The notes under the pieces: model-generated
What the model was told of the DNA's origin: nothing
Seen by the model: the letters and a program-made list of their open reading frames with translations, nothing else
Databases searched by the model: none
Program-made: the position numbers and the translations under genes
Shown here: in pieces, positions 5,647-12,137 of the stretch
Position numbering within the stretch: position 1 is the stretch's first letter
Layout of the letters: each line of letters opens with the position of its first letter
Source of the DNA: ZCTH02-B3 sp036563895
Lineage (GTDB): Bacteria; Bacillota; Bacilli; Paenibacillales; Paenibacillaceae
Length of the DNA: 12,137 bases
Reading direction: 5' to 3'
Assembly (NCBI GenBank): GCA_036563895.1
Contig: DATCLN010000033.1
Coordinates: 1 to 12,137 of the forward strand

Positions 5647-7662
5647 ATGCGGACCGATCCGGCAACGCTGGAAATCCTGCGGAGCCATTTCAACGCCATC
5701 GCCGTCGGCATGGGGCACGTGGTCGAGCGGACGAGCTTCACCACCTTTGTGAAGGAGTCGGCGGATTTCGCCACCGCGCTGGCCGCGCCTTCCGGCGAAT
5801 TTTACGTCTATCCGAAAACGGTGGGCGTCACCATTTTTCTGGGGCTCAGTCTGCAACGAGCCGTGGAAGAGGTCGGCGGACTGGAACCGGGGGACATCGT
5901 CATCACCAACGATCCGTACACGACGGACGGCCTGGCGACGCACCTGCCGGACGTGCACGTGTTCAAGCCGATTTTCGCGGACGGCGAGCTGATCAGCTAC
6001 GCCTGGGCGTTCGCCCACATCAGCGACGTGGGCGGGCTCGTGCCGTCCAGCATTTCGCCGCAGGCGACGGACATCCATCAGGAGGGCCTGCGGATTCCGC
6101 CGGTCAAGCTGTACCGCGCCGGGCGGCCCAATCCGGACGTGCACCGGCTGCTCGCCGCCAACAGTCGCGTGCCGCATCTCAACCTGGGCGACATCAACGC
6201 CCTGGTCGCGGCGGTGAACACGGGGGAAGCCCGCCTCGGGGCGATGGTGCGCAAATTCGGCGCCACCGCGGTGAAAGACGGCATGGCGGACCTCATGGAA
6301 CAGGCGGAGGCGCGGGCGCGGCGGATCATCGAACGGATCCCGGACGGCGTCTACACCTTCGCCGACTACCTGGACGACGACATGTCCAGCGCTACGCCGA
6401 TCCGCCTGGCGGTGGACGTGACGGTGAGCGGCGGGGAGATCACCATCGACTTCTCCCGCTGCGATCCGCAGGTGCGCACGGCGTTCAACCTGGTGACGGG
6501 CGGCAAGCCCCATTCCTTCATGCTCCAGGGCCTGATCAACTACCTGATCAGCGCCGACCCGCACATCCCGGTGAACGGCGGCATCGTTCACCCGATCAAG
6601 GTCGTCGCGCCGAAGGGCACCCTCGTCAATCCGGAATATCCGGCGGCGGTTGGCATCCGGCACACGATCACCATGCGGCTGTACAACGCGGTGCTGGGCG
6701 CGCTGGCGAAGGCGCTGCCGCGGGAAATCCCCGCGGCGGGAGCGGGACAGGCCGCCATCGTGGTGCTGTCCACGCCCAACGAGGAAGCGGGCGCGGGAGC
6801 CCGCCGGATGGCCGTGGTCGAGCCGATGGGCGGCGGAGGCGGCGGTCAGAGCGACATGGACGGCGTCGACGGCATCGACCACGCCTCCGGTTTTCTGAAA
6901 AACACGCCGATCGAAAGCCTGGAGCAGCACATCGACATCCTCGTGCACCGCTACGAGCTGATGCCCGACACGGCCGGCGCGGGCCTGCGCCGCGGCGGAC
7001 ACGCGGTGCGGCTCGATTTTGAGATTGTAAAACCCGATTCCATCGTCACGGCACGCGGCATGGAGCGGATGCGGTTCCAGCCCTGGGGCCTGGCCGGCGG
7101 CCATGCCGGCGCCGCGGGCAGCGCCGTGCTGAACCCGGGCCGGCCGGACGAACGGCCGCTGCCGAAGATCAGCGTGCTGAGGCCCGAGGTCGGCGACATC
7201 GTCAGCATCCGCTCGCCAGGCGGCGGGGGATGGGGCAATCCCCTCGAACGCCCGCCGGAACTGGTGCTCGCGGAGGTCGAGTCCGGCCTTCTGAGCCGGA
7301 GCGCCGCGGAAAGGCTGTACGGCGTCGTCCTCGTCCCGGGGCCGGACGGGCGGAGCCTCCGGGTGGACGAGGCGCGCACGAAGGCGTTGCGCGAGTCCCT
7401 GGCCAAGAAGGATCGGCCGTTCATCGATTTTGGCTCCGCGCGGGAAGCCTATGAAGCGAAGTGGACGCCGGAGGCGAGCGACACGCTGGCGCGCCTTGTC
7501 CAGACGCTGCCCGCCGTGCAGCGGTGGATGTACAAGCAGCTGGTCCACGACCGGCTGCGGGATGCGGAGGGGCCGCTCGGACCCGAAGACATCAAACGCG
7601 TCTGGGACGCGTTGATGCATAGATCAACAAAACCAAAAATGGGGGATGTGCAACAGCCATGA
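5647..7662 (+). CDS. hyuB: Hydantoinase B/oxoprolinase family protein, HyuB-type subunit
   Basis: The partner of HyuA; in characterised relatives this subunit completes the hydrolysis or carboxylation of the activated substrate in the cytoplasm. Family motifs are NDPY (88-91), HLPD (99-102), AHISDVGG (123-130), a glycine-rich stretch followed by DMDGVDGIDH, and GGGGWG (525-530). ATG 5647 is chosen, not in-frame starts further upstream inside hyuA, because GGGGAGGTG (5631-5639) lies at the right distance and homologues begin near DPATLEILR. At 671 residues it is longer than many HyuB proteins (around 520-600). About 140 residues follow GGGGWG, and the last ~80, from KKDRPFIDFGSA onward, look like an extra helical tail. 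The stop overlaps the next start (ATGA at 7659). Confidence 0.92.
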   Translation: MRTDPATLEILRSHFNAIAVGMGHVVERTSFTTFVKESADFATALAAPSGEFYVYPKTVGVTIFLGLSLQRAVEEVGGLEPGDIVITNDPYTTDGLATHLPDVHVFKPIFADGELISYAWAFAHISDVGGLVPSSISPQATDIHQEGLRIPPVKLYRAGRPNPDVHRLLAANSRVPHLNLGDINALVAAVNTGEARLGAMVRKFGATAVKDGMADLMEQAEARARRIIERIPDGVYTFADYLDDDMSSATPIRLAVDVTVSGGEITIDFSRCDPQVRTAFNLVTGGKPHSFMLQGLINYLISADPHIPVNGGIVHPIKVVAPKGTLVNPEYPAAVGIRHTITMRLYNAVLGALAKALPREIPAAGAGQAAIVVLSTPNEEAGAGARRMAVVEPMGGGGGGQSDMDGVDGIDHASGFLKNTPIESLEQHIDILVHRYELMPDTAGAGLRRGGHAVRLDFEIVKPDSIVTARGMERMRFQPWGLAGGHAGAAGSAVLNPGRPDERPLPKISVLRPEVGDIVSIRSPGGGGWGNPLERPPELVLAEVESGLLSRSAAERLYGVVLVPGPDGRSLRVDEARTKALRESLAKKDRPFIDFGSAREAYEAKWTPEASDTLARLVQTLPAVQRWMYKQLVHDRLRDAEGPLGPEDIKRVWDALMHRSTKPKMGDVQQP

Positions 7663-8765
7663 AAACGAGAAAGACAACTTTGCTCCCGATCCTCCTGCTT
7701 GCGGTGTCGCTGATCGCCGCCGCGTGCGGCGGAGGCGGGCGCGGCGGCAGCGACGGCGCGCCGCGGGAAACGGACAATGTGGTCATCGGCGTCTACGGCG
7801 GCGCCTGGGAGACCCAGATCCGCGAAGCGGCGCTCGACCAGTTCGCGGCGGATACCGGCATCCAGGTGGAAGTCGTGGCCGGCGCCGACGCGGAATGGTT
7901 CGCCAAGGTCCGCGCCGCGAACGGCAACAACCCGCCGTATGACCTGTTGATCCTGCAGCCGGACACGATCCAGCGGCTCATGGCCGCCGACCTGCTGCAG
8001 CCCATCGATCCGCAACAGGTGCCCAATCTCGCGGACCTGTATTCGTCGGTGCAGGCCCGCTTCACGAAGGACGGCAAGCAGTATGCCGCCGGCTTCAGCA
8101 TGGGGCAGCTGGGCATCGCCTACCGCAAGGACCTGATCCCGTTCGAGCCGAAGCGCTGGCTGGACCTGTGGGACGAGCGCCTGAAGGGCCGTGTCGCCGT
8201 CTCCTCGCCGTCGTACGCCGCGGGGCTGCAGTTCTTCGCCGGGCTGACGCACGCGCTGGGCGGGGAACTGGCCAATGAGGCCGACGTGGAACGCACCTTC
8301 GAAAAGCTCGCCGAACTGAAGGATCACGCCGCCGCTTTCCCGGACAATCCGGGCGCCATCCAGACGCTGCTGGAGCGCGGCGAGGTGTGGGCGGTGCCGT
8401 TCTGGGACGGCCGCGTGTTCGCGCTGCAAAAGGCGGGCCTGGACACCGTCGGATTCGTCTATCCCGAAGACGGTCCGGTCGCCGCGTTGGCCAGCTGGGC
8501 GATCATGAAGGGCAGCCCGAATCTGGCGAACGCCTACAAGTTGCTCAATTATCTGAGCAGCCCGGAAGTGCAGCGGAAGTTTTCCGATCTGTCCATGTAC
8601 GGGATGACCAACAAGAACGTGGAATACAGCGACGAGCTGAAGGATAAGGTGCAGGTCGGCGAAGAATTCTACAGCAAGCTGATCTGGGTCGACTACGAAG
8701 TGGCGACCCCGAAACTCTCCGAATGGACGAACCGCTGGACGCAGGTGCTGGGTGGAGGGCAATGA
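7659..8765 (+). CDS. ABC transporter substrate-binding lipoprotein, PotD/PotF-like
   Basis: The extracellular binding component of an importer, 368 residues. A lipoprotein signal occupies residues 1-22: KTRK, a hydrophobic stretch 8-22, then LIAAAC with C23 as the lipidated cysteine, followed by a Gly/Ser-rich linker. The mature part is a family-1 solute-binding protein like those of the spermidine/putrescine group: NVVIGVYGGAWE, VEVVAGADAEWFAKV, YDLLILQPDTIQRL, GIAYRKDL and VPFWDGRVFAL. The ligand is probably a small cationic or nitrogenous compound, but this family also binds other organic compounds, so polyamine specificity should not be assumed. ATG 7659 overlaps the hyuB stop by four bases, and GGGGGATG upstream supplies the ribosome site. 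A lipidated form is expected in a Gram-positive cell. Confidence 0.9.
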   Translation: MKTRKTTLLPILLLAVSLIAAACGGGGRGGSDGAPRETDNVVIGVYGGAWETQIREAALDQFAADTGIQVEVVAGADAEWFAKVRAANGNNPPYDLLILQPDTIQRLMAADLLQPIDPQQVPNLADLYSSVQARFTKDGKQYAAGFSMGQLGIAYRKDLIPFEPKRWLDLWDERLKGRVAVSSPSYAAGLQFFAGLTHALGGELANEADVERTFEKLAELKDHAAAFPDNPGAIQTLLERGEVWAVPFWDGRVFALQKAGLDTVGFVYPEDGPVAALASWAIMKGSPNLANAYKLLNYLSSPEVQRKFSDLSMYGMTNKNVEYSDELKDKVQVGEEFYSKLIWVDYEVATPKLSEWTNRWTQVLGGGQ

Positions 8766-9865
8766 GCCATATCGTTCTGCGGAATATCAGCCGCCGCTTC
8801 GGGGCCAACTGGGCCCTGAAGCAGGTCAACCTCGAGGTCCGGGAAGGGGAATTTTTCTCCCTTCTCGGCCCGAGCGGCTGCGGCAAAACCACGCTTCTCA
8901 ACATCATCGCCGGCTTTCTGGAACCGACGACGGGGGAAGTGCACATCGGCGGCCGGGACATCACCGGCCTGCCGCCCTATCGCCGGGACATCGGCATGGT
9001 GTTTCAAAACTATGCCCTTTTTCCGCATTTGAACGTGTTTGAAAACATCGCCTACGGGCTGAAAATCCGCAAGATGAAAAAGGCGGATATCGCCGCCCGG
9101 GTGGAGCAATGCCTGGCCGCCGTCCGGCTCGAAGGCTTCGCGGAGCGGATGCCGCACCAGCTGAGCGGCGGACAGCAGCAGCGGGTGGCCATCGCACGGG
9201 CGCTGGCCACGGAGCCGAAGGTGCTCCTGCTGGACGAACCCCTAAGCAACCTGGACGCCAAGCTGCGCAAGGAAATGCAGACGGAGCTGCGGAGTCTGCA
9301 GCGGCGCGTCGGCATCACGACCATTCTCGTGACCCACGACCAGGAGGAGGCGCTGAGCCTGTCCGACCGCATTGGCATCCTGGGCGACGGGGAGCTGAAG
9401 CAGGTCGGCACGCCGCTGGAGATCTACCGCCGCCCGGCCAACCGGTTCGTGGCCGAATTCATCGGCCAGGTGAACCTGATCGAGGCGCAGGCGCTGCCCG
9501 GCGCGGACCGCCCGCCCGGCACGCTGGCCTTCGCGGCGCGGGGGCATTTCGTCGCTTCCGGCGAGCCGCTCCGGTTGTACGCGGCGGAGCATCCGTCGTT
9601 GGCCGGCAGGGAGTCCGTCCTGTTCATGCTGCGGCCGGAGCGCATCCGGCTTTCGCCCGCGCCGCTTGGCGGGGCGGCGGGCGGCGTGGAATTGCGCATC
9701 GAGTCGGTGGTGTACGCGGGAAGCGCGGTGCGCATCGCCGGCGTCCTGCCCGGCGGGGGAGAGCTGGTCGCGCTGGCGGCCGATCCGTCGTTCCCCGTCT
9801 TGCCGGAACCCGGTGCGGTTATGTACGCATCCTGGGAACCCGGGGATCTGATTCCGATCGAATGA
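8762..9865 (+). CDS. ABC transporter ATP-binding protein, PotA-like
   Basis: The ATPase of the importer, 367 residues. Walker A is GPSGCGKTT (36-44), the Q-loop glutamine is Q82 (GMVFQNYALFPH), the signature is LSGGQ (134-138), Walker B is VLLLDE (154-159), the D-loop is SNLD (162-165) and the switch histidine is H192 (LVTHDQEEA). After ~residue 235 comes a TOBE_2 domain typical of the PotA/CysA/FbpC group, including MLRPERIRL. All catalytic residues are present. ATG 8762 is used because it overlaps the previous stop (ATGA) and gives MSHIVLRNISRRFG, a usual start for the family; an in-frame ATG at 8723 inside the previous gene is rejected. GGTGGAGGG just upstream is the ribosome site. Confidence 0.95.
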   Translation: MSHIVLRNISRRFGANWALKQVNLEVREGEFFSLLGPSGCGKTTLLNIIAGFLEPTTGEVHIGGRDITGLPPYRRDIGMVFQNYALFPHLNVFENIAYGLKIRKMKKADIAARVEQCLAAVRLEGFAERMPHQLSGGQQQRVAIARALATEPKVLLLDEPLSNLDAKLRKEMQTELRSLQRRVGITTILVTHDQEEALSLSDRIGILGDGELKQVGTPLEIYRRPANRFVAEFIGQVNLIEAQALPGADRPPGTLAFAARGHFVASGEPLRLYAAEHPSLAGRESVLFMLRPERIRLSPAPLGGAAGGVELRIESVVYAGSAVRIAGVLPGGGELVALAADPSFPVLPEPGAVMYASWEPGDLIPIE

Positions 9866-9877
9866 GGTGGCACGCGG

Positions 9878-10780
9878 ATGGCGAGGACGAGCCGAACGCC
9901 GGGCGCGGAATCCGCCGGCAAATACAGGCGCAATCTGTTTTCCTGGGTCATGCTGACGCCGGGCCTGATCTTTCTCGGCGTGTTTCTGGCCGTGCCTTTT
10001 TTGCTCCTGTTCGTCATCAGTTTCCGCGACGTGGACAACTGGATGAACATGCTGCCCACCTACAGCCTGAACCAGTACATCGAAGTCTTCACGTCCCGGT
10101 TCTATCTGCACATGATCTGGACGACGCTGTGGGTGGCGGTGGTGACGACGGTCATCTGCATCGTGCTGGCCTACCCGGCGGCCTACCTGCTGGTGCGCGC
10201 CCCCAACCGGGCCGTGCGCACCGCGCTGTACGTCATCCTGGTGTCGCCTCTGCTCACCAGCGTCGTGATCCGCACCTTCGCCTGGATCGTGCTGCTGGCG
10301 CAAAACGGCCTGGTGAACGAGGTGCTCATGAAGCTGGCGCTCATCTCCGAGCCGCTCCGCCTGCTGTGGAACCTGAACGCGGTGATCATCGCCTACGTGC
10401 AGGTCATGCTGCCCTTCGCGGTGCTGCCCATCGCCACTTCCATGGGCGAGATCGACCCCCGGCTGCGCCAGGCGTCGATGAGCCTCGGCGCAGGGCGGTT
10501 GCGCACGTTCTGGAAGGTGACGCTGCCCCTGACGATCCCCGGCATGATGTCCGGGGCGATCATCGTCTTTTCGCTGGCGGCGGGCAGCTACATCACGCCG
10601 CTTCTGGTGGGCGGCCGGCTGCAGCCGCTTCTGCCGCTGGCCATCTACCAGCAGGTGCTGCAGGTGGCCAACCTGCCCCTCGGGGCGGCGATGTCGATCA
10701 CGCTGCTCCTTCTGGTGGGCGTACTGGTGGCGGGCATGGGACTCATCCTGAGGCGATGGGAGGGACGCCTGCATGGCTGA
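9878..10780 (+). CDS. ABC transporter permease, PotB-like
   Basis: A membrane-spanning importer subunit of 300 residues. Hydrophobic helices are seen at about 20-44, 73-103, 108-132, 157-180, 222-240 and 262-290. The EAA-loop that contacts the ATPase is residues 199-226 (ASMSLGAGRLRTFWKVTLPL...), and FSLAAGSYITPLLVGG follows, as in the PotB/PotH group. ATG 9878 follows GAGGTGG (9864-9870), which overlaps the ATPase stop; the gap is 12 bases. The gene overlaps the next permease by eight bases, indicating translational coupling. It pairs with the PotC-like protein to form the channel. Confidence 0.93.
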   Translation: MARTSRTPGAESAGKYRRNLFSWVMLTPGLIFLGVFLAVPFLLLFVISFRDVDNWMNMLPTYSLNQYIEVFTSRFYLHMIWTTLWVAVVTTVICIVLAYPAAYLLVRAPNRAVRTALYVILVSPLLTSVVIRTFAWIVLLAQNGLVNEVLMKLALISEPLRLLWNLNAVIIAYVQVMLPFAVLPIATSMGEIDPRLRQASMSLGAGRLRTFWKVTLPLTIPGMMSGAIIVFSLAAGSYITPLLVGGRLQPLLPLAIYQQVLQVANLPLGAAMSITLLLLVGVLVAGMGLILRRWEGRLHG

Positions 10781-11612
10781 CCGCACGAACCTCAAGGAGA
10801 CGGGCGCGGCCGTGCGCCGCCGGCGGCGCTTCGACGGGTGGACGCTGCTGGCCTGGATCGCGGGGGGCGCCGTATATCTGTTCCTGGTCGTTCCGGTCCT
10901 GGTCATCATCCTGTCCGCCTTCAGCCCGAATCCGTATCCGGAGTTTCCGCCGACGGAGTTTTCGCTGCGCTGGTTCCGGGAGGTCTTCCAGAGCGAGCCG
11001 TGGATGCGGGCGATCGGGTTCAGCCTGTGGCTGATGGTGATCGTCACGGTGCTCACCGTGGTGCTCGGCACGACGGCGGCGTACGGCATCTCTCGGCTGG
11101 AGTTCCGCGGCAAGCAGGCGCTTTTGTCCTTCATGCTGTCCCCGCTGATGATTCCCCAGGTCGTCATGGGGATCGCGCTGCTTTACATTTTCACGGCGAT
11201 GGGCATCATCCGCACGATGGCGGGGCTGGTGATCGGCCATATCATCGTCTCGTTTCCGTACGTGATCCGTACGGTGGGGGTCAGCCTAAGCAACCTGGAC
11301 CCGAAGCTGGAGCGGGCGTCGATGAATCTGGGCGCGGGGCCGGTGCAGACCTTTTTCCGGATCACCCTGCCCCTGATCCGGCCCGGCATCGTGGCGGGCG
11401 GAGTGTTTTCCGCGGTGACCTCCTTCGGCGAAGTTTCCATCAGCCTGTTCGTCGTTTCGCCGTCCAACATGACGGTACCGGTGCGGATTTTCAACTATAT
11501 CGACCAGACCTTCGACCCGTCGGTGAACGCCATTTCCGTCATTTTCATCGCGGTGGCCGTCCTGGCCCTGATCATCATCGAGCGCACGATCGGGCTGACG
11601 AAGGTGATGTGA
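10773..11612 (+). CDS. ABC transporter permease, PotC-like
   Basis: The second membrane subunit, 279 residues. A basic N-terminus (RRRRR near residue 17) precedes the first helix at ~24-48. Further helices lie at ~80-103, 115-145, 150-168, 208-226 and 247-270. The EAA-loop is residues 182-209 (ASMNLGAGPVQTFFRITLPL...), followed by FSAVTSFGEVSISLFV, a PotC/PotI signature. ATG 10773 lies inside the end of the previous gene, with GGGAGGGACG as ribosome site. It is the last transporter gene. A 44-base gap without a terminator separates it from the UroD-family gene, so transcription probably continues. Confidence 0.93.
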   Translation: MADRTNLKETGAAVRRRRRFDGWTLLAWIAGGAVYLFLVVPVLVIILSAFSPNPYPEFPPTEFSLRWFREVFQSEPWMRAIGFSLWLMVIVTVLTVVLGTTAAYGISRLEFRGKQALLSFMLSPLMIPQVVMGIALLYIFTAMGIIRTMAGLVIGHIIVSFPYVIRTVGVSLSNLDPKLERASMNLGAGPVQTFFRITLPLIRPGIVAGGVFSAVTSFGEVSISLFVVSPSNMTVPVRIFNYIDQTFDPSVNAISVIFIAVAVLALIIIERTIGLTKVM

Positions 11613-11656
11613 GCCGGAGACGCGGGCGCCGACGGACCCCACAGGGAGGGATCAAA

Positions 11657-12137
11657 ATGTCCGGTTGGACGAGCAGACAGCGGTTTGAGGCGGTGTTTGC
11701 CGGAGAGCCGGCGGACCGGCCGCCGGTGTCCGCCTGGAAGCATTTCCTCGAGGCGGAGCGGGACCCCGGGGCGCTGGCCCGGGCGACCCTCGATTTTCAT
11801 CGCGAGCACGATTGGGATTTCATCAAGCTCAACCCCCGCGCGACGTACTATGCGGAGGCGTGGGGCAACGAATACGACTACGAACGCTACGACGGCGTCG
11901 TTCCCGCCGTGACCCGGCACCTGATCCGCGGGCCGCAGGATCTGCACGCGGTGGAAGAGCTGGACGCGTCCGCCCCGGCGCTGGCGGAACACGTGGAAGC
12001 GGTCCGCATCCTTCGCCGGGAGGCCGGGCCGGACGTGCCGATCCTGCAGACCGTGTTTTCGCCGCTGGCGGTGATGGAGTATCTGGCAGGGCACCGCGCT
12101 TTGGCGTCCAACCGCCCGGCGGTGCGCGGGGACAGCC
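11657..12137 (+). CDS. Uroporphyrinogen decarboxylase (URO-D) family protein, partial
   Basis: The first 160 codons of a gene running off the right edge. ATG 11657 follows GGGAGGG (11644-11650) with six bases between. The N-terminus (TSRQRFEAVFAGEPADRPPV), then HDWDFIKLNPRATYYAEAWG and ILQTVFSPLAVMEYLAG, match the URO-D superfamily TIM barrel. It does not look like heme-pathway HemE: it lacks the expected N-terminal substrate-binding arginine motif and begins like the diverse relatives that include corrinoid-linked methyltransferases (MtaA/CmuA-like). The reaction is therefore unknown. Its position after a hydantoinase and an importer suggests that it handles the same substrate or a methyl group derived from it. 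The C-terminal half, where metal ligands would lie, is not in the window. Confidence 0.8.
   Translation, partial: MSGWTSRQRFEAVFAGEPADRPPVSAWKHFLEAERDPGALARATLDFHREHDWDFIKLNPRATYYAEAWGNEYDYERYDGVVPAVTRHLIRGPQDLHAVEELDASAPALAEHVEAVRILRREAGPDVPILQTVFSPLAVMEYLAGHRALASNRPAVRGDS

Noticed and set aside
4164..5774. 536-codon minus-strand frame opposite hyuA
   Set aside because: Out-of-frame translation of a GC-rich gene; no ribosome site or family motif.
5569..7620. Long open frame (683 codons) on the minus strand opposite hyuB
   Set aside because: A shadow of GC-rich coding: composition is Arg/His/Ala/Gly-rich without any recognisable domain, while the plus strand encodes a clear HyuB.
9109..11034. 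641-codon plus-strand frame across the ATPase and permease genes, and a 641-codon minus-strand frame at 9242-11167
   Set aside because: Both overlap well-supported ABC genes in other frames, are low-complexity Arg/Gly/Ala- or His/Arg-rich and have no domain.
11613..11656. Possible terminator between the PotC-like gene and the URO-D-family gene
   Set aside because: No stable hairpin followed by a T-run is seen in these 44 bases.
1..12137. tRNA, rRNA or CRISPR arrays
   Set aside because: No cloverleaf-like, rRNA-like or regularly spaced repeat sequence was seen on either strand; a covariance-model search was not possible.

Overview
The window joins two very different stretches of DNA. Positions 1 to about 3400 are comparatively AT-rich (for example 25 G+C of 60 at 1261-1320) and carry short, partly broken accessory genes and an insertion sequence. 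From about 3590 to the right edge the DNA is strongly GC-rich (44 of 60 at 4321-4380) and holds one tightly packed, intact rightward operon. The host looks like a GC-rich, possibly thermophilic or environmental Bacillota. This is inferred from strong purine-rich Shine-Dalgarno sites, frequent GTG/TTG starts, a lipoprotein-type binding protein, and YnfA, HXXEE and CopZ-type 2Fe-2S proteins. No RNA gene is present to confirm it, so the assignment is tentative.

Left region (1-1947, + strand): a membrane polyferredoxin of the NapH/CcoG-like type, an HXXEE membrane protein, a small (2Fe-2S) protein matching only the C-terminal BFD-like half of CopZ-type proteins, and the first ~27 codons of a ynfA gene that is cut off near position 1930. 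These look like a decaying accessory, perhaps metal- or redox-related, cluster.

Middle region (about 1931-3404, - strand): an IS3-family insertion sequence with orfA and a complete DD35E orfB. Unusually, orfB lies in the +1/-2 frame relative to orfA across a run of nine A, not in the canonical -1 frame. Between orfB and the ynfA break are ~270 bases with two direct repeats, several palindromes, a leftward promoter-like sequence and a 28-codon ORF. A weak terminal repeat suggests that the element may extend to the ynfA break.

Right region (3467-12137, + strand): a sigma-A-like promoter, then hyuA and hyuB (ATP-dependent hydantoinase/oxoprolinase/carboxylase-type two-subunit enzyme), a PotD-like lipoprotein, a PotA-like ATPase, PotB-like and PotC-like permeases, and the start of a uroporphyrinogen-decarboxylase-family protein that runs off the edge. 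Genes overlap (ATGA junctions) or are separated by 1 to 44 bases, so this reads as one catabolic operon: import of a small nitrogenous compound and ATP-driven opening of an amide or lactam ring, with a possible methyl-transfer step. The actual substrate cannot be told from sequence alone.
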